Assembly (NCBI GenBank): GCA_963702175.1
Contig: OY969721.1
Location: 1,550,001 to 1,614,000 of the forward strand
Direction: 5' to 3'
Source of the DNA: VRUE01 sp963702175
GTDB taxonomy: Bacteria; Actinomycetota; Thermoleophilia; Solirubrobacterales; 70-9
Length of the DNA stretch: 64,000 nucleotides
The notes under the pieces are model-generated. The model worked only from the letters and a program-made list of their open reading frames with translations, did not search any database and was not told where the DNA came from. Below, piece after piece: positions 16,280 to 23,680 of the stretch (within the stretch, counting starts at the first letter, position 1; every line of letters starts with the position of its first letter). The translations under genes were made by a program, and so were the position numbers.

Positions 16280-17215
16280 CTACCCCAGCGCCTCGCGGAA
16301 GCCCTGGCGCCAACTCGCGTACTTCGGCTGCCAGCCGAGCTCCTGCTTGGCCCTGGCGTTGGAGGCGCCGCGGAGCTCGACCGCGTTGGCGGCGAGGGCG
16401 CGGCCGGCGACCAGCTTCGCCAGCCAGACCGGCACGCGGCGGGGCGGCTTGGCGCCGAGCGCTTCGGCGTAGACGGGCACCCACTCCCGCATCGGGGCGG
16501 GCTCGTCGTCGGTGACGTTGTAGGTGCCAGGAGCGCCGCGCTCGACTGCGGCGACTGCTGCCGAGGCGGCGTCCTCGACGTGGATGAAGGAGAAGGTGCC
16601 GGTGCCCTTGCCGACGATCGGGAGGCGGCGCTTGCTCGTTTCGTCGGCTTGCGAGCCGTCGGCAGCGTAGGAGGTGCCGGGGCCGTAAAACCACCCGAAG
16701 CGCAGGACGATGCCGTCGAGGCCCTCGGCGCCGCGCACCTGCCGCTCGAGGTCTGCCAACGCCTCGACCGCGTCGCCGAACGGCCCCGGCGCGCCTTTGA
16801 ACAGCGGCGCGTCCTCGTCCTTCACCCAGTCGCCCCGTGGGGCATAGAGGAAGGCGACGCTCTCGGCAATGAGCCGGCGCGCCCCGGCCGCTCGCGCCGC
16901 CTCGACCAGGTTGCGGGTCCCCTCCTTCCGCACCCGGTTGGTCGGTCCCAGCGGGTTGCTGGCTTTGAAGTCGATCCGGGCGGGGAGCGCAGTCAGCATG
17001 TGGACGACCGCCTCGGGCGCAGCCTCCTTGACCACGCTCCCGAGCGCATCGCGGTCGAAGACGTCGCAGACGACCGCGCTCGCCCCGCTCGCGCGGATCT
17101 CCTCCGCCCGCTCCTCGTGCCTCGTCATCCCGGTCACCTCATGCCCGGCGGCGACCAGTTGGCGCACCAATGGCTTCCCGATCGCCCCGCTCGCACCCGC
17201 GACGAAAACTTTCAT
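16280..17215 (-). CDS. NAD-dependent epimerase/dehydratase family protein (extended SDR)
   Basis: 311 residues with an N-terminal Rossmann fold: 'MKVFVAGASGAIGKPL' carries the GxxGxxG dinucleotide loop at 7-13, and a later acidic residue ('VVCDVFD') would bind the adenosine ribose. The mid-protein 'ESVAFLYAPRG' corresponds to the catalytic Tyr region, but the usual YxxxK lysine is not apparent; the protein is therefore an atypical SDR, perhaps a reductase or NmrA-like sensor. The substrate is unknown. The start overlaps the stop of the upstream membrane-protein gene by 4 nt (ATGA), so the two are coupled. Confidence 0.85.
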   Translation of the reverse strand: MKVFVAGASGAIGKPLVRQLVAAGHEVTGMTRHEERAEEIRASGASAVVCDVFDRDALGSVVKEAAPEAVVHMLTALPARIDFKASNPLGPTNRVRKEGTRNLVEAARAAGARRLIAESVAFLYAPRGDWVKDEDAPLFKGAPGPFGDAVEALADLERQVRGAEGLDGIVLRFGWFYGPGTSYAADGSQADETSKRRLPIVGKGTGTFSFIHVEDAASAAVAAVERGAPGTYNVTDDEPAPMREWVPVYAEALGAKPPRRVPVWLAKLVAGRALAANAVELRGASNARAKQELGWQPKYASWRQGFREALG

Positions 17216-17619
17216 CTAACGCTCCCTTCAGAACCAGATCCGTTCAGCCGTTCCGCTACCCGTGCCAGCCAGGCGGATGCAACGGCGCCAAATGCGATCA
17301 AGAGCGTGTCGGCCCAGCCGCGCCCCTCGCTACGTGCCTCTCCCGTGTCGAAGGCGTGGTTGATCGCGTGGAAGCCGTACCAGAGCGCCCCCAGCCAGAG
17401 CAGCGGCGCCCGCCATGTGGGCCGTACGACGGCGATTCCGACTGCCACCCCGAAGGCGAGCATGAACGCTCCCACGTCGCCGACGTAGTGCAGGTTCTCC
17501 ACCCCGTAGTTGCCGATCTCCTCGAAGAAGGTCCCGGGCGCAAGCAGCGCCATCCCGCCAACGAACACGTGGTAAGCGGCAACGAATGCGAGTACCGCTT
17601 GTAGCGCCCTTTCAGTCAA
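17212..17619 (-). CDS. Small four-helix integral membrane protein
   Basis: 135 residues with about four hydrophobic segments (roughly 8-28, 45-65, 72-92, 103-122) and the pattern 'GxFxEEIGxYGxxNxHYxxDxGAFxLAxG'. This pattern is seen in uncharacterised small membrane proteins of actinobacteria. It is translationally coupled to the SDR gene, so the two may work together. No function is assigned. Confidence 0.8.
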   Translation of the reverse strand: MTERALQAVLAFVAAYHVFVGGMALLAPGTFFEEIGNYGVENLHYVGDVGAFMLAFGVAVGIAVVRPTWRAPLLWLGALWYGFHAINHAFDTGEARSEGRGWADTLLIAFGAVASAWLARVAERLNGSGSEGSVR

Positions 17620-17682
17620 CTGAGGGATGTGTGACCAAGCAGATCAAGGACACAGATATGCGCCGCGCCACACATCCCTCAG
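17620..17682. repeat. 14-bp perfect inverted repeat spanning an intergenic gap
   Basis: Arms CTGAGGGATGTGTG (17620-17633) and CACACATCCCTCAG (17669-17682) are perfectly complementary around a 35-nt spacer. The left arm abuts the start codon of the membrane-protein gene and the right arm covers the stop codon of the L,D-transpeptidase gene. There is no U-tract. It could be a U-less terminator or a small palindromic (REP/MITE-like) insertion. Confidence 0.6.
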
Positions 17683-18668
17683 AAGACGAAGATGTGTTCG
17701 CCGTACTCAATTCGTTCGTAGATCTCGGGCTGGTCGGCGATGAAGGTGCGGATGCAGCCGTGGCTGGCGGGATAGTCGGGCACCGATTCGTAGCCGTGCA
17801 CCGCGTAGCCGCCGTAGAAGTACCAGGAGTAGTACATGCCGTGCGAGTTGTAGCCCGGTTCGGTGCGGATGAACTCGAAGTGGCCGGTGACGGTGGGGGT
17901 CGAGGACTTGCCCGAGGAGATCGGGTAGACGGCGACCGGTTTATCCCCCTCGGCGAAGACCAGCACCTGCTTGGAGAGCGGCGCCTCGACATGGGTGCCG
18001 GCGCCCGGGTGGCGGACTCGGTAGGCGCCGCGACCGGCGAAGACGCGCTTGACCAGGCTCTTGCCGGCGCGGGCGCTGCGGGTCATCTCGTTGACGTTGC
18101 GGTAGGCGAGGATGCCGCGGCCCGTCTTGCCGCCGAAGCAGCGGCCGTCGTTGGTGATGTAGCCCAGCTTGCGCATCGCCTTCTTGAAGCCGACGACGAC
18201 GAGGCCGCACTCGCCCTGGTGCAGCGAGGGGAAGCTGACCCGCCAGCTCTTGCGCACCGTGCTGTCGCCGCCGAGAGTCGCGGTGGCGACGTGCTTGGCA
18301 CTCGCCGCGTACTTGCCGGCTTTCTCGATCCGGATCTTGGCGCGGAAGACGCCGAAGTCGCCCTTGCCTTTGCTCACCTTGACCGTCTTGCGCTCGATTC
18401 GCTTGCCGTTAAGGAAGAAGCTGACCTCGGCGCGCTGGCCGGGGGCGAACGGGCTGAGCGTGCCTATCACCGGCACCTTGCTCATGATCTGGGCCTTGCC
18501 CCCGCTGAGGTGGCCGACCCGGATCTTCACCGTCGCGGCTTCCGGCCCACTAGGCGCAGTGGCGCTGGGTGCTTTGGCCGTCCCTTTACCTGGCAGCGGC
18601 GCGCCCCATGCTGTCGCCGGCACCATCAGGGCGACGAGGACCAGCGCGGGAACGAGACGACGACTCAC
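17679..18668 (-). CDS. L,D-transpeptidase (YkuD) with peptidoglycan-binding domain
   Basis: 329 residues with a Sec signal peptide (1-22, ending AWG-A). A beta-rich segment (about 45-150) is followed by a peptidoglycan-binding-like helix region (about 150-200: 'GFKKAMRKLGYITNDGRCFGGKTGRGILAYR'). The C-terminal YkuD catalytic domain ends with 'HGYESVPDYPASHGCIRTFI', containing the active-site motif SHGCIR with the nucleophilic Cys. Such enzymes form 3-3 peptidoglycan cross-links or attach proteins outside the membrane. Its 3' end overlaps the inverted repeat at 17620-17682. Confidence 0.92.
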   Translation of the reverse strand: MSRRLVPALVLVALMVPATAWGAPLPGKGTAKAPSATAPSGPEAATVKIRVGHLSGGKAQIMSKVPVIGTLSPFAPGQRAEVSFFLNGKRIERKTVKVSKGKGDFGVFRAKIRIEKAGKYAASAKHVATATLGGDSTVRKSWRVSFPSLHQGECGLVVVGFKKAMRKLGYITNDGRCFGGKTGRGILAYRNVNEMTRSARAGKSLVKRVFAGRGAYRVRHPGAGTHVEAPLSKQVLVFAEGDKPVAVYPISSGKSSTPTVTGHFEFIRTEPGYNSHGMYYSWYFYGGYAVHGYESVPDYPASHGCIRTFIADQPEIYERIEYGEHIFVF

Positions 18669-18760
18669 GGCCAGGGATTCTTACCGATGGCCCGGCGGGG
18701 TGCTTTCAAACATCTCTGCGCCAGAGCTGTCAACTCTCTGTCAAATGAGTGAAACATGGC

Positions 18761-18788
18761 TTGAAATGGCCAAATTCGCGGCTAGGTT
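18761..18788 (+). promoter_or_regulatory. Promoter of the tRNA-like gene
   Basis: TTGAAA (18761-18766) and TAGGTT (18783-18788) are separated by 16 nt and end 10 nt before the predicted mature 5' end of the tRNA-like gene. The -35 lies inside a 31-bp segment repeated at 16123-16153. Confidence 0.6.
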
Positions 18789-18798
18789 CAGCCACAGC

Positions 18799-18889
18799 GG
18801 AGGGTGACGTCGTGAGGTCACGGCAAACGCATGACAAGCGCGAGTTCGGACATCGTCCGAATAGGGTTCGAGTCCCTCGCCCTCCGCCA
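18799..18889 (+). tRNA. Class II tRNA-like gene with 8/4 acceptor/T-stem, apparent GAC anticodon
   Basis: 91 nt with encoded 3' GCCA. The acceptor GGAGGGTG pairs with CGCCCTCC over 8 bp (one T-G). The T-stem is AGGG/CCCT (4 bp) with loop TTCGAGT. A long variable arm has a perfect 7-bp stem (TTCGGAC/GTCCGAA). The D-stem is only 3 bp. The anticodon arm reads CGC-ATGACAA-GCG: U33 and anticodon GAC (Val), but only three paired bases plus A-G and A-C mismatches above. A long variable arm is normal for Ser/Leu/Tyr/Sec tRNAs, not Val; G73 and the long arm favour serine identity. The 8/4 layout is that of reported allo-tRNAs. A promoter and terminator flank it. The weak anticodon stem leaves a degenerate gene possible. 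Confidence 0.5.
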
Positions 18890-18897
18890 TGTATTGT

Positions 18898-18988
18898 CTG
18901 AGAGCGCGAAGATTGGGTTGAGGTGCAAATTGTCATGCGGCCTGCGGGGTGACGCCCGCCAAAATGCGACCCAGTCTTCGCCTCTCAG
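18898..18988. repeat. Long imperfect hairpin, MITE-like
   Basis: The outer arms 18898-18918 and 18969-18988 pair over about 19 Watson-Crick base pairs plus one T-G wobble, with a single bulge; the tips are CTGAGAG/CTCTCAG. The 50-nt interior has its own GCGGG/CCCGC hairpin. No open frame of interest lies inside. It sits between the tRNA-like gene and its terminator. Such a stem is too long for a simple terminator and fits a small non-autonomous element or a structured RNA. Confidence 0.5.
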
Positions 18989-19029
18989 CACTACCTGCTT
19001 GGTATCCTGAGCTGGCTTGTCAGGCGTTT

Positions 19030-19085
19030 GGGAGGAGCATCCTCCCGTCACCCAGATTCGGCCCGCGCGAGCGGGCCGTTTCTTT
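19030..19085 (+). terminator. Tandem hairpins ending in a U-rich terminator
   Basis: A 7-bp hairpin GGGAGGA/TCCTCCC (19030-19046) is followed by an 8-bp stem CGGCCCGC/GCGGGCCG with a GCGA loop (19059-19078) and TTTCTTT. It probably ends the tRNA-like transcript, or the CPBP gene from the other side. The 18669-19100 gap holds only these RNA features and no protein gene. Confidence 0.75.
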
Positions 19086-19100
19086 GCCTAGGCGCCCTGC

Positions 19101-19823
19101 CTACTGCGCCAACAACGCCACCGAGTTGTTGAGCATGTGCAGGATGATCCCCGGGACGATCGAGCCGGTCTTCTCGTAGAGCAGGGCGAGTACAAAGCCG
19201 AAGGCGATCAGGGGCGGCACGGCGCTGATGCCGGTCAGCGCGTGCAGGCCGCCGAAGATCACTGCGCTCAGCAGCGCCGCGGCGATTCGCGGAAAACGCT
19301 CGCGCAGGCCGCCGAAGAGGAAGCCGCGGAAGCAGATCTCCTCGCTGATTGCCGCCGCGAACACGATCAACAGGATCTGCACCGGGATCGCTCCGAAGCC
19401 CTCGGCGATGTCCTCCTGCTCGGGTTCGCCAACCAGTGCGACGTAGATGGCCGCGAACGCGAGGTAGGCGAAGATAGCGGCGACCATCCACAGCACCGCC
19501 GAGGGTCGGAAGCTCCTCACCCCCAGCCTGCTCAGGACCTCTCCAATCGATTTCGCCCCGCGCCGGACCACGACCAGCATCGGCACCGCCAGGAAGGCGG
19601 CCGCCGCCCCCAGCTGGGCGAGTGCGTTGGCGGTGCTGGTCGACTCGCCGCTCGGCGGGTCTTCGACGATCAGCGCCGGAATCGCCAGCATCACCCCAAA
19701 CACCAGCCCCGCTCCGATCGCCAGCGGCACCCCGAGCACGGCCGCCGCGGCACCCCAGTTGGCATAGGGGAAGCGCCTCGGGGCTTGCCGCTCCTCCGCC
19801 TCTACGGCTAGGTTGGCCTCCAT
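19101..19823 (-). CDS. CPBP-family intramembrane metalloprotease (CAAX/Abi type)
   Basis: 240 residues from the ATG at 19823; upstream in-frame starts would add a Arg-rich stretch antisense to the divergent gene and were not used. About six hydrophobic segments are visible. The family motifs are intact: EExxxR as 'EEICFRG' (161-167), a second-helix His in 'GGLHALTG' (H194), and 'ILHMLNNS' (H229). CPBP proteases are membrane metalloenzymes related to Rce1; bacterial members act in bacteriocin immunity or regulated proteolysis, and the substrate here is unknown. Its start codon shares the CATG at 19821-19824 with the divergent mscS-like gene. Confidence 0.88.
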   Translation of the reverse strand: MEANLAVEAEERQAPRRFPYANWGAAAAVLGVPLAIGAGLVFGVMLAIPALIVEDPPSGESTSTANALAQLGAAAAFLAVPMLVVVRRGAKSIGEVLSRLGVRSFRPSAVLWMVAAIFAYLAFAAIYVALVGEPEQEDIAEGFGAIPVQILLIVFAAAISEEICFRGFLFGGLRERFPRIAAALLSAVIFGGLHALTGISAVPPLIAFGFVLALLYEKTGSIVPGIILHMLNNSVALLAQ

Positions 19824-20238
19824 GTCGCCGGCAGTCTCACAGGTCTCGAGGTCCACGCGAACTCGTCTGCGCTTCCTGCGCCGCCTCCTCGTCCTCGTCG
19901 TCTTCCTCGTCCTCGTCGCGCTCGCGCTCGCCCAGTTCACCGAGCTGAAGCGCCTGGCGACGGGGATCCTCGCCTCGACCGCGGTGCTGGCCGCGATCAT
20001 CGGCTTCGCCGCTCAGCACACGATCGGCAACATGGTCGCTGGCGTCCAACTGGCGGTCTCCCAGCCGATCAAGATCGGCGACCGGATCGCCTTCGAGGAC
20101 GTCACCGGCCGGGTCACCGACATCACCCTCTCCTACACCTACGTCGATCCCGGCGACAGCAGCACCGTCGTCATTCCCAACCAGATGCTCGTGGAGGGGA
20201 TCGTGCACAACCTCTCCAGCGAAGACACGCAGGCCTGA
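19822..20238 (+). CDS. Short MscS-family mechanosensitive channel protein
   Basis: 138 residues from the ATG at 19822 (a TTG at 19813 would add three residues). A very basic N-terminus is followed by a hydrophobic helix (about 22-40), then the MscS pore helix/beta-domain signature 'LASTAVLAAIIGFAAQHTIGNMVAGVQLAVSQPIKIGDRI' and 'G.V.DITLSYT...D....VIPNQ'. The C-terminal alpha/beta vestibule domain of full-length MscS is absent, as in minimal MscS-like proteins. It would release solutes on hypo-osmotic shock if functional. It ends 31 nt before the PBP gene on the same strand. Confidence 0.85.
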   Translation: MSPAVSQVSRSTRTRLRFLRRLLVLVVFLVLVALALAQFTELKRLATGILASTAVLAAIIGFAAQHTIGNMVAGVQLAVSQPIKIGDRIAFEDVTGRVTDITLSYTYVDPGDSSTVVIPNQMLVEGIVHNLSSEDTQA

Positions 20239-20269
20239 GCGCCGGCGGCGTCGAAGTACCCTTTTCCTG

Positions 20270-22438
20270 ATGACGCAGCGCAATCGCCGACGTCTGCGGC
20301 GCCGTGGGGGCGCCCGCAGCAAGTTCCTCTTCGTGGGCGTCGCCATCCTCGGCGTGCTCGCCGTGGGCGCGATCGGCGTCGCCTCCTGGGTGCTAGACGT
20401 CGCCGCCAAGGCGCCGCCGCTCTCCGACTGCCGCCCGATCGACAAAGGCGGCAACTCGATCCTCTACGCCGGCGACGGCACCCGACTCGGCTACATCGCC
20501 TCCGAAGAGGCGCGCACGCCGGTCGCGATCGACCGCATCCCCACTGACCTCGAGTACGCCACGGTCGCGATCGAGGACGAGCGATTCTTCGATCACGACG
20601 GGATCGACGTCGAGGGTGGCCTGCGCGCCCTGATCGAGAACGTCGAGGCCGGCGAGATCGTCCAGGGCGGCTCGACGATCACGATGCAGTTGATGCGCAA
20701 CCTCTGCATCACCGACCCCAAGCGCAACCTCGAACGCAAGATCCAGGAGGCGCAGCTGGCGCTCGAGTACGAGAAGAAGTTCTCCAAGCCCGACATCCTC
20801 GGCAAGTACCTCAACGGCGCCTCCTACGGGACGATCAACGGCACCACCGCGGTCGGCGTCCAGGCCGCCTCGCGGATCTACTTCTCGAAACCGGTCTGGG
20901 AGCTGACGCTGGAGCAGTCGGCGCTGCTGGCCGGCCTGCCGCAGGCGCCCACCGACTACAACCCGATCCTCAACCCCGAGGGCGCGCGCCAGCGCCGCAA
21001 CGACGTGCTCGGCCGCATGGCGAAGCTCGGCTACATCACGCGCGAACGGGCGCTGGAGGGCCAGCAGCGCGGCCTCGGGCTGAAGCTCTCCGACACCTAC
21101 TTCGTCCAGCGCCAGCCCTACTTCTTCGACTACGTCGAGGACAAGCTGATCGAGGAGTACGGCGTCAACACCGTGCGCAAAGGCGGCCTCAAGGTCTACA
21201 CGACCGTCGACACGGCGCTGCAGGAAGTCGGCGAGGAGGCGATGCGCTCCGCCCTCCCCTACCCCGAAGACCCGGCCTCGGCGCTGGTCGCGATCGAGCC
21301 CGAAACGGGCGAGATCAAGGCGATGGTCTCCAGCTCCAGCTACGAACAGAGCCAGTTCAATCTCGCCGCGCAGGGTCACCGCCAGCCCGGGTCCACCTTC
21401 AAGGCCTTCGTCCTGACAACGGCGATCAAGCAGGGGATCGACCCCTACTCGACCTACTACACCTCGAAACCGCTCAACCTCGACCTGCCCGAATGGGGGC
21501 ACTGGGAGGTGGCGACCGCCGACGAGGGCTACCAGGGGACGATCAACCTGCAGCAGGCGACGGTCGCCTCCGACAACACGGTCTTCGCCCAGCTCGACCT
21601 CGACGTCGGCCCGGACAACGTCGCCGAGACAGCGAAGTCGATGGGGATCGAAACCGAACTCGACGGGATCCCGGCGGAGGGGATCGGCGGCCTGCGGATC
21701 GGCGTCTCGCCGCTGGAGCTCTCCAACGCCTACGCCACCCTGGCCGCCGGGGGCATCCACCGTAACCCGATCGCGATCCGCCGCGTGGTCTTCCCCGACG
21801 AGCGCGTCGACCACCCGGAGGAAGCCGACCCGAAGCGGGTCCTGCCGGAAGCGGTCGCCTACGAGGTGACGCAGCTGCTGCGCGACAACATCACCGGCGG
21901 CACCGGCACCTCCGCCTACACCGGCTGCGGCGGACAGGCGGGCAAGACGGGGACGACCGACAACTACACCGACGCCTGGTTCGCCGGCTACCAACCGAAC
22001 CTCGCCACCGCGGTCTGGGTCGGCTACCCGGAATCGAACGACATCGAAATGACCAGCGTCCACGGGACCACGGTCTTCGGCGGCACCTTCCCGGCCCAGA
22101 TCTGGAACTCGCTCTACGTCAACGGCGAAATCCCCTGCGAGGAATTCAAAGCGCCCGAGAGCTCGGTCAGCTGGGCGCCCTACTACGGCAAATACACCCA
22201 GTCGGGCGGCAGCAGCGAATACGAATACGAATCGTCCCCCGACGACTCCGAGGACGAAAGCGAAGCAGAGCGCAAAGGCAAAGAAGCAACCGGGGGCTAC
22301 GACCCGGACGCGTACGCGCCGGGCGCCGGGCAGGAACCGACGCCGGTGCCGGAGGAGCCCACGCCAGCACCTAGTCCGCCGCCGGCACCCTCAGGCGGCG
22401 GTGGCGGGGCCGCGACCGGCGGCGTCGGCGCCGGCTAG
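20270..22438 (+). CDS. ponA: Bifunctional penicillin-binding protein 1A (glycosyltransferase + transpeptidase)
   Basis: 722 residues. An N-terminal basic tail and one membrane helix (about 19-42) precede a GT51 transglycosylase domain with 'EDERFF' (102-107, catalytic Glu) and 'GGSTITMQLMRN' (133-144). The C-terminal transpeptidase domain has the SxxK motif STFK (375-378), SDN (434-436) and KTG (559-561), all intact. The last about 80 residues are an acidic then Pro/Ala/Gly-rich tail. It polymerises lipid II and cross-links peptidoglycan. The mannosyltransferase gene follows after only 6 nt, suggesting a cell-envelope operon. Confidence 0.96.
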   Translation: MTQRNRRRLRRRGGARSKFLFVGVAILGVLAVGAIGVASWVLDVAAKAPPLSDCRPIDKGGNSILYAGDGTRLGYIASEEARTPVAIDRIPTDLEYATVAIEDERFFDHDGIDVEGGLRALIENVEAGEIVQGGSTITMQLMRNLCITDPKRNLERKIQEAQLALEYEKKFSKPDILGKYLNGASYGTINGTTAVGVQAASRIYFSKPVWELTLEQSALLAGLPQAPTDYNPILNPEGARQRRNDVLGRMAKLGYITRERALEGQQRGLGLKLSDTYFVQRQPYFFDYVEDKLIEEYGVNTVRKGGLKVYTTVDTALQEVGEEAMRSALPYPEDPASALVAIEPETGEIKAMVSSSSYEQSQFNLAAQGHRQPGSTFKAFVLTTAIKQGIDPYSTYYTSKPLNLDLPEWGHWEVATADEGYQGTINLQQATVASDNTVFAQLDLDVGPDNVAETAKSMGIETELDGIPAEGIGGLRIGVSPLELSNAYATLAAGGIHRNPIAIRRVVFPDERVDHPEEADPKRVLPEAVAYEVTQLLRDNITGGTGTSAYTGCGGQAGKTGTTDNYTDAWFAGYQPNLATAVWVGYPESNDIEMTSVHGTTVFGGTFPAQIWNSLYVNGEIPCEEFKAPESSVSWAPYYGKYTQSGGSSEYEYESSPDDSEDESEAERKGKEATGGYDPDAYAPGAGQEPTPVPEEPTPAPSPPPAPSGGGGGAATGGVGAG

Positions 22439-22444
22439 CAGCGC

Positions 22445-23545
22445 TTGAGCGGCGCGGCGACGTACGTCCTCCTCTGGGTCGGCTTTCTCGCCTACCTGGG
22501 CGCGCTAGCGAAGGCGCCGGTCCTCGGCCGTCGCGTCGTTTGGGGCGCGGTCCTGCTGGCACTAGTCGTCTTCGCCGCCGTACCGCCGCTGCTCTCCCAG
22601 GACGTCTATAGCTACGTCGACTACGGCCGGCTCGGAGTCGTCTACAACCTCAACCCCTACATCCATCCACCGTCGGCGGCACCGGCTGATCCCGTCTACG
22701 CGGAGGTCGGCTGGACCGAGGCGACCAGTGCCTACGGCCCCTTGTTCACACTGGCGACCTACCCGCTGGCCTGGCCGCCGGTGGACGCGGCTGTCTACCT
22801 GCTGAAGGCGATCGCGGCCGCATCCGTCCTCGGCCTGGCGGTTCTGGTCGCGCGGCTCGCACCGACGCGCGGCGTCGACCCACTCCGCGCCGCAGCGTTC
22901 GTCGCCCTCAACCCGCTGGTCCTCGTCCACGTCGTCGGCGGCGCCCACAACGACGCGACGGCAATGCTGGTCGCCGTCGCGGGATGCACCGCGGTGCTCA
23001 CCCTGCGTGAGGCGAGCGGCGGCTTCGCAATCGCCTCGGCTATCGGCCTGAAGCTCAGCGCCGCCTTCGTCGCACCCTTCGCCCTGCTTGGTGCAACACG
23101 GCGCTCGACAGGCGGTGGCGGACGCTTCCTGCTGGGCGCGGCAATCGCGGTGCTGGCGATCGGCGCGGCGGGCTACGCCGCCTTCGGTTGGCACTGGCTC
23201 GACTCGCTCGGCCTCGCTGGCGAGAACCAGGGCCGGGTCAGCAACTACAGCGTCCCCAACCTGCTCTCCGAGCTGCTCAACCTCGACATCGACCTGGTCC
23301 GCGCCGCGGCGATCGCCGCCTACCTCGGCCTCCTCGCCGCCCTCCTCCTCTGGGTCTGGCGCGGCGCCGACTGGCTCCGCGCCGCCGGCTGGGCCGCCCT
23401 AGGCCTCCTCCTAGCCACCGCCTGGCTCCTCCCCTGGTACCTAATCTGGGCCCTCCCCCTAGCCGCCCTTTCAAGAGACACCAAGCTCCAGCTATTGGTC
23501 CTAGCCCTAACGGCGCTTCAGCTTGCAGCGCGAGTGCCTTTGTAG
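22445..23545 (+). CDS. GT-C polyprenol-phosphate-mannose-type mannosyltransferase (MptA/MptB-like)
   Basis: 366 residues from a TTG start at 22445, 6 nt after ponA. It has about 9-10 hydrophobic segments. The early loop 'LLSQDVYSYVDYGRLGVVYNLNPY' carries the Asp and the 'NPY' pattern typical of the MptA/MptB alpha-1,6-mannosyltransferases of actinobacterial lipoglycan synthesis, and 'LNPLVLVHVVGGAHNDA' is another conserved loop. It probably transfers a sugar from a polyprenyl phosphate donor outside the membrane. The exact acceptor is unknown. It is shorter than mycobacterial MptB because N-terminal helices are missing. Confidence 0.8.
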   Translation: MSGAATYVLLWVGFLAYLGALAKAPVLGRRVVWGAVLLALVVFAAVPPLLSQDVYSYVDYGRLGVVYNLNPYIHPPSAAPADPVYAEVGWTEATSAYGPLFTLATYPLAWPPVDAAVYLLKAIAAASVLGLAVLVARLAPTRGVDPLRAAAFVALNPLVLVHVVGGAHNDATAMLVAVAGCTAVLTLREASGGFAIASAIGLKLSAAFVAPFALLGATRRSTGGGGRFLLGAAIAVLAIGAAGYAAFGWHWLDSLGLAGENQGRVSNYSVPNLLSELLNLDIDLVRAAAIAAYLGLLAALLLWVWRGADWLRAAGWAALGLLLATAWLLPWYLIWALPLAALSRDTKLQLLVLALTALQLAARVPL

Positions 23546-23585
23546 GCATTACGGGCGGGCGCGTTCAGGAGCCGGGCTGCCGGTC

Positions 23586-23680
23586 GGAGGGAGGGGCATA
23601 TCCCCCGAACGGGCGGATACTCAAAGTGCCGGGCTAATTAGCCCGGCACTTGTCCGGGCGGGGGATATGCCCCTCCCTCC
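23586..23680. terminator. Nested perfect inverted repeats between convergent genes
   Basis: The outer arms are 21 bp and perfect (23586-23606 with 23660-23680, core GGAGGGAGGGGC/GCCCCTCCCTCC). The inner palindrome 23624-23651 is 14 bp perfect on each side (AAGTGCCGGGCTAA/TTAGCCCGGCACTT). The inner hairpin could end transcription from both sides. The right half encodes the last residues of the minus-strand gene ending at 23638. Confidence 0.6.

Noticed and set aside
18799..18889. Selenocysteine tRNA
   Set aside because: The 8-bp acceptor and long variable arm are suggestive, but the anticodon position reads GAC rather than TCA, the D-stem is short, and no sel genes lie nearby.
18818..19051. 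A small minus-strand open frame across the tRNA-like gene ('RRARDSNP' type peptide)
   Set aside because: Such peptides are the usual reverse-strand translation of tRNA T-arms; not a gene.
20393..22063. A 556-codon open frame antisense to ponA
   Set aside because: High G+C suppresses stop codons on the opposite strand; the sense frame has all PBP1A motifs and the antisense product has low-complexity Asp/Val/Gly/Arg composition and no family resemblance.
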